A stretch of DNA of 59,096 nucleotides from Arcicella sp. (GTDB lineage: Bacteria > Bacteroidota > Bacteroidia > Cytophagales > Spirosomataceae). Location of the stretch: contig JANXML010000019.1 of the NCBI GenBank assembly GCA_025354645.1, positions 1-59,096 of the forward strand. The letters are read 5' to 3'. Positions 43,855 through 51,446 of this stretch are shown here, in pieces. Made by a program: the position numbers and the translations under genes. The notes below the pieces were generated by a model, which was given only the letters and a program-made list of their open reading frames with translations, was not told where the DNA came from and searched no databases. Every line of letters begins with the position of its first letter. Position 1 is the first letter of the stretch.

Positions 43855-44928
43855 ATGTTCAAAGCAATTGCCACATCTTTACTTTGGCTTACAAGTTTGC
43901 CCGTGTGTATTTACACACTCATTACGTACTTATTCTCATACACCCTCGTGCTTGATCATTGGTCGGCTGGATTTGTGATGATGAGCCTTCCTTTTGCTAT
44001 GTTGGGATGTTTTATTATTGCCTTCACTTGGCTTTTTATTCGCCCTGTCAGAGCCATTTTACCCATTATGATTTTAGCATTAGGTTATCCATTTATTAAG
44101 CGAACTATCGTTTTCAAAGACCCCCAACGAGCATCCAATTCTTTGTCTGTTTTTAGTTATAATGTTTTTGGTTTTTATGGAGATGATTATGAAAGTAATC
44201 AAGAGAAAGCAAAAAAATTAATGACATATTCCATTGATTATGAGGCGGATATAAAATGTTTTCAAGAATTTTATAACATTGATGATGACGAACGATTCCA
44301 GACTTTAATGCCCATGTTAAAGGAAAATCCCTACTTCGTAAGCAATAAAGAAAAATGGAATCCAGGGATGGTTGGATTGATTATTTTCTCTGCGTATCCT
44401 ATCATTAATCGTGATGGAAAAACCTTTGGAAGACGAAATGCTAATGGCTATTTGATGGCAGATATTGCCCGAAAAAAAGATACGATTAGAGTGATTAATA
44501 TCCAATTACAATCCATGGGAATTAGGGTAAACAAGGTCGTCAGTAAAGTGGAAGGAGAGGATTATGAGCAAGCAAAGAAGGAAGGAAAAGGTATTATTTC
44601 ATCCCTTAAAACTGGTTTTGAACAACATTCCGAAGAAATAGAGCCAATTGAAAGACTTATAAACGATAGTCCATATCCAGTAATTTTGTGTGGAGATTTT
44701 AATGAAACACCCTACGGAAATGCCTACGGAAGCATCAGAGACCGACTAAAAAATGCCTTTGAAGAGGCAGGAAATGGCTTTGGATTCACCTTAAACCGAA
44801 GCCCAAGAATTGTGAGAATTGATAATCAATTTTGTTCAGAATCTATAAAAGTGCTTGATTTTAAGACATTTAGCGATGTAAAGTTGTCTGACCATTATCC
44901 GATTTTGGGAAGATATGTAATTAGGTAA
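43855..44928 (+). CDS. Membrane-anchored endonuclease/exonuclease/phosphatase-family protein
   Basis: 357 aa. Two to three N-terminal hydrophobic helices (residues 8-85) then an EEP domain: SVFSYNVFGFYG (Asn), DIKCFQEFY (Glu), VINIQLQSMG, ILCGDFNETPYG (Asp, Asn) and LSDHYPILG (Asp-His). Active-site residues are complete. Members hydrolyse phosphodiesters from DNA to lipids; a membrane-tethered form of this kind is widespread in Bacteroidota, substrate unknown. Confidence 0.92.
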   Translation: MFKAIATSLLWLTSLPVCIYTLITYLFSYTLVLDHWSAGFVMMSLPFAMLGCFIIAFTWLFIRPVRAILPIMILALGYPFIKRTIVFKDPQRASNSLSVFSYNVFGFYGDDYESNQEKAKKLMTYSIDYEADIKCFQEFYNIDDDERFQTLMPMLKENPYFVSNKEKWNPGMVGLIIFSAYPIINRDGKTFGRRNANGYLMADIARKKDTIRVINIQLQSMGIRVNKVVSKVEGEDYEQAKKEGKGIISSLKTGFEQHSEEIEPIERLINDSPYPVILCGDFNETPYGNAYGSIRDRLKNAFEEAGNGFGFTLNRSPRIVRIDNQFCSESIKVLDFKTFSDVKLSDHYPILGRYVIR

Positions 44929-45037
44929 TCAGGGATTGGGTAATTGGGGATTAGGTAACTCAACAAAATAATCCATTTTGAGAGAACTTAAAGGTTTTAA
45001 AACCGATTATCCGTAATCCCTAATCCCTAATCCCTAA
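44917..45037. repeat. Inverted repeat of TAGGGATTA words between convergent genes
   Basis: GATTAGG/GGGATTGGG words at 44921-44957 are complementary to the triple CCTAATC array at 45011-45036. Both arms contain the stop codons of the flanking convergent genes (TAA 44926-44928, TAG 45034-45036). Likely a shared terminator. Confidence 0.7.
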
Positions 45038-45795
45038 AATGACTTTGCAATATTTGTAAATTCACGAGATTTCAAAGATGCTCCACCAATTAATCCTCCG
45101 TCCACATCTGGTTGTGAGAATAACTCTTCGGCATTTTTTTCATTGCAACTTCCACCATATAAAATCGAAGTTTCATCTGCCACATTTTGACCATATTTTG
45201 TCGCCAAATGTCCTCTCAAATAAGCGTGCATTTCTTGTGCTTGTTGCGAAGAAGCCGTTAAACCCGTGCCAATTGCCCAAATGGGTTCGTAGGCAATAAC
45301 AATTTTACCAAAATCTTCCGCAGAAAGGTGAAAAAGGCTGTCAGTTACTTGCGAAGCGACAAATTCAAAGAAACCTTCGCCCTGACGTTGTTCTAAAGAT
45401 TCGCCACAACAGAAAATTGGAGTCATGCCATTTTCTAAAACAATGTTTACTTTTTCTGCTAAAACTTTGTTCGTTTCATTGAAAAATTGACGACGTTCAG
45501 AGTGTCCCACCAATACGTGCGTAACCCCGATTGACTTCAACATTGATGCTGAAATTTCGCCTGTATATGCACCAGAAGCCTTATTTGAACAATTCTGAGC
45601 GGCAATTCCCATATTGGCAACTGCCGCAGTATGTTTTTGTAAAGTGGTCAAATAAAGGGCTGGCGGTGCAATAATGACTTGAACATCAGAATTAACTTCA
45701 TCTTTCACCATGTGAACAACTTCGGATGCCAAAATCATGGCTTCGTCCATGGTTTTGTTCATTTTCCAGTTTCCTGCAACAATTTTCTTTCTCAT
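45034..45795 (-). CDS. tpiA: Triosephosphate isomerase
   Basis: 253 aa, interconverts dihydroxyacetone phosphate and glyceraldehyde 3-phosphate in glycolysis. Motifs: VAGNWKMNKT (catalytic Lys), VLVGHSERRQFF (catalytic His), IVIAYEPIWAIGTG (catalytic Glu), ILYGGS and GGLIGGASL phosphate loops. Complete and of normal length; monocistronic, followed by an inverted-repeat terminator. Confidence 0.98.
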   Translation of the reverse strand: MRKKIVAGNWKMNKTMDEAMILASEVVHMVKDEVNSDVQVIIAPPALYLTTLQKHTAAVANMGIAAQNCSNKASGAYTGEISASMLKSIGVTHVLVGHSERRQFFNETNKVLAEKVNIVLENGMTPIFCCGESLEQRQGEGFFEFVASQVTDSLFHLSAEDFGKIVIAYEPIWAIGTGLTASSQQAQEMHAYLRGHLATKYGQNVADETSILYGGSCNEKNAEELFSQPDVDGGLIGGASLKSREFTNIAKSF

Positions 45796-45857
45796 TATGC
45801 TTGATTATTTTTTGGTAAAATTAAGTACGGATATTTTTAATTCCGAATTTAGGAATG

Positions 45858-46020
45858 TGGTTATTAGTTATTTGTTATTGGGCATTAGTAAAATACGAAT
45901 AGTTAATTAATTGACCATCAAGGCTTTATTTAATAAAAAAAAGAGATAACAACTTAATTGCTATCTCTTAAATTAACCGATAACCAGTTTCTAATAACTA
46001 ATAACCAGTTACCAATAACT
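45858..46020. repeat. Inverted repeat of TTATTAGTTAT words around a terminator
   Basis: GTTATTAGTTATTTGTTATT (from about 45860) is roughly complementary to AATAACTAATAACCAGTTAC (about 45992-46011). It encloses the hairpin terminator at 45934-45968. Confidence 0.55.
45934..45968 (-). terminator. Terminator of the coiled-coil lipoprotein gene
   Basis: Minus strand: AGAGATAGCAA (45958-45968) pairs with TTGTTATCTCT (45942-45952), loop TTAAG, followed by a T-run at 45934-45941. Confidence 0.82.
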
Positions 46021-46510
46021 ATATCTTTAAAGCCGCTGGTAGAGCAACTTTCGATTTTCTTGTTTTTGATTTACGTGATGCCGTTGCTTTTCCACGTGAG
46101 GCTGAACGAGTTCCCATTGAAGCATTTGCAATTTGCAATTCAGTAATTTTTTGTTCATAACTTGCTATCAATGAAGCACTTTCAGATTTTTTTGCTTCTA
46201 AATCAGTCATCATTTTTTTCATCTGTTCGTCTAAAATAGTAAACTTAGACCCCATTTCTTCATTCTGACGTTTGAAGATGTTGACCTGTTGCTCTAATTT
46301 AGTGATTTCCACATTTTTAGCTTTTATCTGGTCTTCTAAGGTTAATTTTACCTCTTTCAATTCCCTGATTTCCTTGTGCGAACGCTCAACATTTACATCA
46401 AGACGGTCTTTATCTTTCACTAAATCAGCGTATTGTTTTTGACTTACACAAGAGCTAACTAACACGGCTAACGTTAAAACAACACTTACTTTACGGAAAA
46501 TGGTGGTCAT
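46019..46510 (-). CDS. Coiled-coil lipoprotein, OmpA-associated type
   Basis: 163 aa with signal and lipobox (LAVLVSSC), then SQKQYADLVKDKDRL and a long heptad coiled-coil to about 130, and a basic Ser/Lys tail. The N-terminal pattern resembles Bacteroidota lipoproteins that continue into an OmpA domain, absent here. Paralogous in design to 39268-39741. Confidence 0.75.
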   Translation of the reverse strand: MTTIFRKVSVVLTLAVLVSSCVSQKQYADLVKDKDRLDVNVERSHKEIRELKEVKLTLEDQIKAKNVEITKLEQQVNIFKRQNEEMGSKFTILDEQMKKMMTDLEAKKSESASLIASYEQKITELQIANASMGTRSASRGKATASRKSKTRKSKVALPAALKI

Positions 46511-46700
46511 GATTTTTTTGGATTAAGGATTAATGCTTTACAAGGGCTAAGTATTTGAAAATTAATACAATATGTTTGAATATTTATAAATAATGACTTA
46601 TCTTAGAGTGAAAATAACACAATATATTTTGGGAATAAATTTTATTTCACAATTCTTTAAAACTTTTAATGAAATTTGAAAAAACTTCTCTTGAACACGC

Positions 46701-48029
46701 ATGAAATCTTGGTTAAAAATAATTTTTCTTTCCGCTATTCCATATATAAATTATGGTCAGGAAGGAAAAATACTTGAACGACAGGTAATTTCAAACCTTG
46801 AAATAGAGGCAAAATCGACCGCTAAAACGGTAAAATTAAAACCTGTAAATGATGAACGATTTGGATTTCAGCTTGCTAAAAGGCGGAAGATAACAAGAAT
46901 ACCATTTGAATTTCAAGCAAATTTAGTGATAGTACCCGTAAAAGTCAATAACTCAGACACTTTACGTTTCATTTTAGATACGGGAGTGAGTTCAATTTTG
47001 CTCACCGACCCTCAAATTGCTAAAAACCAATTCATGAAATTTGCTCGTAATGTGAAAATTTCTGGTGCGGGTGAAGGCAATGATATTGAAGCAGGGATTG
47101 TGTTGGATAATACAATCACAATGGGCAATATGATTGGCTATCGGCAGAATTTGGTGGTTTTGAAGGAAGATGTTTTGAAATTGAGCGAGTTTGTAGGGAG
47201 TCCAATCCACGGCATTATTGGGTATGAAATTTTCAACCGTTTTGTGGTTACCATTGATTTTGGCACGAATGAAATTATTCTCCAAAATCCTGAACATTAT
47301 AAATACAAACCCAACAAAGGTGAACGTTTTCCAATAACAATTGAAGAAAATAAACCCTATTTAAGCACTATTGAGTTAATTAATGATAAACAAAATTTAC
47401 CCTTAAAAGTAATTTTAGACACGGGTGCGGGTCATGCTATTTCTCTGGATGCGAATAGAAGTAACGGAATACCAATGCCCGAAAAAGTGGTGAAAGCTCA
47501 ATTAGGACGTGGTTTGAGTGGAATTATTAATGGAAGTCTGGGCAGAATTTCAAAATTAAGATTAGGAAAATTTGAGATGAAAAACTTAGTTGCCTCTTTT
47601 CCAGACAGTGCTTCTTACCGTATAAAAGGAATGGAACTCACTGAACGTCAGGGGAATATAGGGTGCGAATTTTTAAGAAGGTTTAAAGTAACTTTTAATT
47701 ATCGTGACCAATATATCGTTTTGAAACCCATCAATCGCCGTATGAAAGAGCCTTTTGAACACAATATGTCGGGTATTGAATTAATGGCAAGAGGAGAGGA
47801 TTTTCATGAATACATGATTGATAGGATCGTTGAAAATTCGCCCGCTGATGATGCAGGATTGTTGCAGGGAGACCGTGTGATGTTTATCAATAACAAGTCT
47901 TCAAAAGATATTTCTATTAGTGAAATTTATAAATTATTTCAAAAAGGGGAAGGAAAAAATATTAATTTGATAATGAATCGAGAAGGGAAAGTATTTTTTG
48001 CAACAATTAATTTGCGGAGGTTAATTTGA
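46701..48029 (+). CDS. Exported retropepsin-like aspartyl protease with PDZ domain
   Basis: 442 aa with signal peptide (KSWLKIIFLSAIPYINYG). Two aspartyl-protease half-sites in one chain: FILDTGVSS (Asp92) and VILDTGAGH (Asp about 240). The C-terminal PDZ domain (about 355-442) includes IVENSPADDAGLLQGDRVMF. Such proteins are common in Bacteroidota and probably process envelope proteins; substrate unknown. Confidence 0.9.
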   Translation: MKSWLKIIFLSAIPYINYGQEGKILERQVISNLEIEAKSTAKTVKLKPVNDERFGFQLAKRRKITRIPFEFQANLVIVPVKVNNSDTLRFILDTGVSSILLTDPQIAKNQFMKFARNVKISGAGEGNDIEAGIVLDNTITMGNMIGYRQNLVVLKEDVLKLSEFVGSPIHGIIGYEIFNRFVVTIDFGTNEIILQNPEHYKYKPNKGERFPITIEENKPYLSTIELINDKQNLPLKVILDTGAGHAISLDANRSNGIPMPEKVVKAQLGRGLSGIINGSLGRISKLRLGKFEMKNLVASFPDSASYRIKGMELTERQGNIGCEFLRRFKVTFNYRDQYIVLKPINRRMKEPFEHNMSGIELMARGEDFHEYMIDRIVENSPADDAGLLQGDRVMFINNKSSKDISISEIYKLFQKGEGKNINLIMNREGKVFFATINLRRLI

Positions 48030-48031
48030 AA

Positions 48032-48310
48032 TTATTTTTTTCTTGAATCTAACACATTTAAAATAATTATTTCATCTCGTAAAATTGTATAAAACAAAAT
48101 ATTATGAGGGAGAATAGGTAATTTTCTTACGGCATCTAATTCGGAATGTTCTTTTCCAAGAAAAGGCATTTTTTCAAGTCTAAAAGTTTGTTCAATAAGA
48201 TTATCTGTGAATTTCTCAGCCACTTCAAAGTTCCAATCGTCTAACAAATAATTCGTAATGTCTCTTATATTTTCCTTGGCGTTATCTGTCCAACTTATTT
48301 TGAAAGCCAT
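48032..48310 (-). CDS. RelE/ParE-family toxin
   Basis: 92 aa with the ParE/RelE fold: KISWTDNAKENIRDITNYLL, FTDNLIEQTFRLEKMPFLGK, VRKLPILPHNILFYTILRDE, ILNVLDSRKK. Overlaps the antitoxin gene by 16 bp. Family members inhibit gyrase (ParE) or cleave mRNA (RelE); the sequence looks closer to ParE. Intact. Confidence 0.88.
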   Translation of the reverse strand: MAFKISWTDNAKENIRDITNYLLDDWNFEVAEKFTDNLIEQTFRLEKMPFLGKEHSELDAVRKLPILPHNILFYTILRDEIIILNVLDSRKK

Positions 48311-48537
48311 TGGTTAATTTCTTTTTTTAATTGTTGCGTAGAAATAGTTTTTCCAGATTCAGCCTGTAAAATAGATGATTTTAAATTACTAATCATTTCA
48401 GGAGAATTTTCATTTAGTAAAGTTGAATCTTGACCCAAGTAAAAAGCCACAGAATCAAATAAATCCTGTAAACGAGCTTCATCTTCAATGTTATCAATGA
48501 GTTTATGAAATTCTGTTTTTAATTCTATTACTGACAT
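48295..48537 (-). CDS. Antitoxin of the ParE-type pair
   Basis: 80 aa, acidic, directly upstream of and overlapping the toxin. Helical (VIELKTEFHKLIDNIEDEAR, QLKKEINQWLSK), resembling short Bacteroidota antitoxins of ParE systems. No clear DNA-binding motif at the start. Confidence 0.8.
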   Translation of the reverse strand: MSVIELKTEFHKLIDNIEDEARLQDLFDSVAFYLGQDSTLLNENSPEMISNLKSSILQAESGKTISTQQLKKEINQWLSK

Positions 48538-48656
48538 AATCTTGTTATTTATTGTTCAAATATACCATTCTTTTCTAAATTTCAGCATTTTAACCCGTTA
48601 ATATTGTCAAATTCTTAGAAATCAAGTTTTTATATTTAATCCTCCTTCTGAAATAC

Positions 48657-48687
48657 TTGTTTTTTGATAAGCAATTCATTAATTTTG
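48657..48687 (+). promoter_or_regulatory. Strong promoter upstream of the PIN TA pair and rimP operon
   Basis: TTG (48657-48659), 20-bp spacer, TAATTTTG (48680-48687) then C: same spacing as the tRNA-Gln and rpmB promoters. Transcription would start near 48694. Confidence 0.75.
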
Positions 48688-48702
48688 CGGAGAATTTAAA
48701 GG

Positions 48703-48738
48703 AAGAGGGGTCGATAATCCCTCTTTTTTGTTTTTTTT
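48703..48738 (+). terminator. Leader terminator/attenuator before the PIN TA and rimP-nusA-infB
   Basis: AAGAGGG (48703-48709) pairs with CCCTCTT (48719-48725), followed by TTTT-G-TTTTTTTT. It sits about 10 nt after the predicted start site, before any gene on this strand. It therefore acts on a leader transcript and not at a gene end. Confidence 0.8.
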
Positions 48739-48773
48739 AATTTGAGTATTTGTAGTTATAAATTTTGCAAAAT

Positions 48774-48953
48774 ATGATAGCACATTCAAAACATAAAGTA
48801 GGTGGAATCGTATCTGCCACTGAAATTTTAAAAGCAGGAGGACCAGCAGCTTGGGCAAAAAAGACTGGTTATAGCAGTAAGAATATTAAAATGTCTGGTA
48901 TTATTTCTCTTACCGAAAAGCAATTAGCAGATGCGTTAAAATGCGTAGATTAA
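48774..48953 (+). CDS. Putative antitoxin of the second PIN pair
   Basis: 59 aa from ATG 48774 (a TTG at 48765 is less likely). Sequence IAHSKHKVGGIVSATEILKA, AAWAKKTGYSSKNIKMSGII, LTEKQLADALKCVD is unlike the usual AbrB- or RHH-type VapB; no family recognised. Four bases separate it from the PIN gene, the spacing expected of a TA operon. Confidence 0.65.
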   Translation: MIAHSKHKVGGIVSATEILKAGGPAAWAKKTGYSSKNIKMSGIISLTEKQLADALKCVD

Positions 48954-48957
48954 TTGA

Positions 48958-49410
48958 ATGGAGAAATCACTATTATATGATACAGGTGTTTTAATTTATA
49001 TCGTTAGAGATAGTTCTATTGACGAAAATGTCCGAAAAATGATAAATCCTAATGGCTTAGAAGAGTTTATATCAGTAGTCAATAAGGCAGAAGCTCTCTC
49101 AATAGCTAATCGAAATGCGTGGGGAAAAGCAAAAATTTTGAAGCTAAATAGATTATTTCATAGTATCACAATTGTAGATATTTCTGATAATTTAATAATT
49201 GATAGATATGTTGAGATTGACGTATTTAGTCAAAAGCAAAGAGGTAGTAGAAAAGAAGATTCGCCAAGAAATATGGGTAAAAATGACCTGTGGATTGCCG
49301 CTACTTGTTCGAGTTTAGAATTTAAGTTGATAACTACTGACAAAGATTATGATCATTTGCAAGATGAATACCTCGAAAGGTCATATTTTCCACCAGAGTC
49401 TTTTAAATGA
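48958..49410 (+). CDS. PIN-domain toxin (VapC-like)
   Basis: 150 aa. Four acidic PIN positions are visible: Asp8 in LLYDTGVLIY, Glu in VVNKAEALSIANR, Asp in MGKNDLWIAATC, Asp in LITTDKDYDH. Predicted Mg-dependent RNase. Intact, co-transcribed with the 59-aa protein. It ends 45 bp before rimP, so it appears to lie between the leader promoter and the rimP-nusA-infB operon. Confidence 0.88.
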   Translation: MEKSLLYDTGVLIYIVRDSSIDENVRKMINPNGLEEFISVVNKAEALSIANRNAWGKAKILKLNRLFHSITIVDISDNLIIDRYVEIDVFSQKQRGSRKEDSPRNMGKNDLWIAATCSSLEFKLITTDKDYDHLQDEYLERSYFPPESFK

Positions 49411-49455
49411 TAATACTCAACAACTTATTGATTTGAAGACTTAATAACTTATTGA

Positions 49456-49929
49456 ATGACCAAAGAACAAATAACAGAGTTGCTTCAACCTTACTTAGAA
49501 GACGATAGAATTTTTATTGTTGAAGTAAAAGTGAGTGAAGGTAAAATTCGACAAACCATTACCATACTTTTAGATACTGACGAAGGAATCAAAATTGAAG
49601 AATGTGCCTCAATCAGCAGAAGATTAGCCCATTTTATTGAAACCAACGAATTAATAAAAGATGCTTATAATTTAGAAGTATCATCGCCAGGCATTGACCA
49701 ACCGCTTCTTTTGAAACGTCAATACATAAAAAATGTTGGTAGAAATTTGAAGTTACAATTAGTGGAAGGTGGTGAGAAAGTTGGAGCATTAGAGAACGTT
49801 ACTGACGAAGGAATCGTTTTCAAGGAGGAACAAAAGAAATCAAAAGGCAAAAAAGTTGTACTCGTAGAAAGCCTAACCATTGCTTTCGAGAATATTAAAC
49901 AAGCCAAAGTACAAATATCGTTTAAATAG
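49456..49929 (+). CDS. rimP: Ribosome maturation factor RimP
   Basis: 157 aa; N-terminal KEQITELLQPYLEDDRIFIV and EECASISRRLAHFIETNELI, LEVSSPGIDQPL motif. Assists 30S assembly. First of the conserved rimP-nusA-infB cluster. The C-terminal Sm-like domain is short. Confidence 0.95.
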   Translation: MTKEQITELLQPYLEDDRIFIVEVKVSEGKIRQTITILLDTDEGIKIEECASISRRLAHFIETNELIKDAYNLEVSSPGIDQPLLLKRQYIKNVGRNLKLQLVEGGEKVGALENVTDEGIVFKEEQKKSKGKKVVLVESLTIAFENIKQAKVQISFK

Positions 49930-49950
49930 GTGTTTTGTATGGAGTACAAA

Positions 49951-50033
49951 GTATCAAGTATTAGGTATTAAGAAAACAGAGTAAAGCTATTGAACTTAAA
50001 TTTTCTTAATACTTAATACCTAATACCTAATAC
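49951..50033. repeat. Inverted repeat of TAATACCT words between rimP and nusA
   Basis: The left word GTATTAGGTATTAAGAAAA-like segment (49951-49976, with one variant CAAG) is the reverse complement of TTTTCTTAATACTTAATACC and its CTAATAC copies (50001-50033). Confidence 0.75.
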
Positions 50034-50064
50034 TCATTACAACCATCCTGAAACTTATGAAAAG

Positions 50065-51312
50065 ATGAATAGTGCAGAATTAATTTCGTCGTTTGCCGAC
50101 TTTGCAAAGGAAAAAAATATTGATCGTCCAACGATGATAAAAGTGCTGGATGAAGTTTTCCGCACCATGATTCGTAAGAGATACGGAACAGATGAAAATT
50201 TTGATGTTATTATCAATCCTGACAGTGGTGACTTAGAAATGTGGCGTACTCGTGAAATTGTTGATGATAATTCAGAAGACATTTGGGACTACGATAAAAT
50301 ACCTTTAGAAGAAGCTAAGAAAATTGAACCTGATTTTGAAATTGGAGAAGAAGTAGCAGAACTGGTTAAATTAGAAGATTTCGGACGTAGAATTGTTCAG
50401 ACGGCTCGCCAAACACTTATTCAAAAAGTTAAAGATTTGGAAAAAGAAGGCCTTTTTGAAAAATATAAGGATTTGGTTGGTGAAATGGTTTCGGGAGATG
50501 TGTATCAGATTATTGGGAAAGAATTTATTATTACTGATGGTGAGGGGAATGAATTGACTCTACCAAAATCAGAAATGATTCAGAAAGACCGTTTCAAGAA
50601 AGGTGAAGCAGTAAAAGCCGTTATTCATAAAGTAGATATGAATAATGGAACACCAAAGATTATTCTTTCAAGAACTTCTCCTGTATTTTTGGAACGTTTA
50701 TTTGAACAAGAAATTCCAGAGATTTATGATGGTCAAATCATGATTCGTAAAATTGTTCGTGAGCCTGGCGAGCGAGCAAAAGTAGCCGTAGAATCGTATG
50801 ATGACCGTATTGACCCAGTTGGTGCTTGCGTAGGGATGAAGGGTTCTCGTATTCACGGAATTGTTCGTGAGTTACAAAATGAGAACATTGATGTTATAAA
50901 CTATACAGAAAATCTTGAACTTTTGGTTGGACGTGCTTTAAGCCCTGCCAAAGTAAGTTCGATGAAGATTGATAAAGAGAAAAAACGTATTGCGGTGTAT
51001 TTACAACCAGATCAAGTGTCTTTGGCAATTGGTAAAGGTGGACAAAATATTAAATTAGCAGGGAAATTAGTAGGTTACGAACTAGATGTTTACCGTGACA
51101 TTAAAGAGTCAGAGGTGGATGATGAGGACGTGGACTTGACAGAATTCTCTGATGAAATCGAAAGTTGGGTGATTCTTGAGTTACACAAAATCGGTTTAGA
51201 TACTGCCAAACAAGTTCTGGCATTGAATGGTGAAGAATTAATTCGCCGTACTGAACTTGAAGAAGGAACGGTGAATGACATTTTAACAATCCTACGTTCC
51301 GAGTTTGAATAA
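50065..51312 (+). CDS. nusA: Transcription termination/antitermination protein NusA
   Basis: 415 aa: N-terminal RNAP-binding domain (about 1-125), S1 domain (about 130-200), two KH domains (about 230-345; GACVGMKGSRIHGIVRELQN, IGKGGQNIKLAGKLVG), and a short helical C-terminus (LHKIGLDTAKQVLALNGEEL). It binds RNA polymerase and nascent RNA, enhancing pausing and termination at intrinsic terminators. It lies between rimP and infB with long palindromes in both gaps. Confidence 0.98.
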   Translation: MNSAELISSFADFAKEKNIDRPTMIKVLDEVFRTMIRKRYGTDENFDVIINPDSGDLEMWRTREIVDDNSEDIWDYDKIPLEEAKKIEPDFEIGEEVAELVKLEDFGRRIVQTARQTLIQKVKDLEKEGLFEKYKDLVGEMVSGDVYQIIGKEFIITDGEGNELTLPKSEMIQKDRFKKGEAVKAVIHKVDMNNGTPKIILSRTSPVFLERLFEQEIPEIYDGQIMIRKIVREPGERAKVAVESYDDRIDPVGACVGMKGSRIHGIVRELQNENIDVINYTENLELLVGRALSPAKVSSMKIDKEKKRIAVYLQPDQVSLAIGKGGQNIKLAGKLVGYELDVYRDIKESEVDDEDVDLTEFSDEIESWVILELHKIGLDTAKQVLALNGEELIRRTELEEGTVNDILTILRSEFE

Positions 51313-51321
51313 GTTTAAAAA

Positions 51322-51409
51322 GTAATTGTGTGATAGAGTGACTGAGTGTATCGACCATTTAGTTTTCCCATCCAATTCCTTCGACTCAGTCACTCTAACA
51401 CACAATTAC
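51322..51409. repeat. Near-perfect 26-bp inverted repeat between nusA and infB
   Basis: 51322-51347 (GTAATTGTGTGATAGAGTGA and on) matches the reverse complement of 51384-51409 at 25 of 26 positions. No T-run after it, so probably not a full terminator inside this operon. Confidence 0.88.
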
Positions 51410-51446
51410 AACATATAACATTATAGAAAAGTATCAATTAACAAGC

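Noticed and set aside
51322-51409. 26-bp palindrome as a terminator inside rimP-nusA-infB
   Set aside because: No T-run follows and the operon continues into the essential infB; kept only as a repeat.
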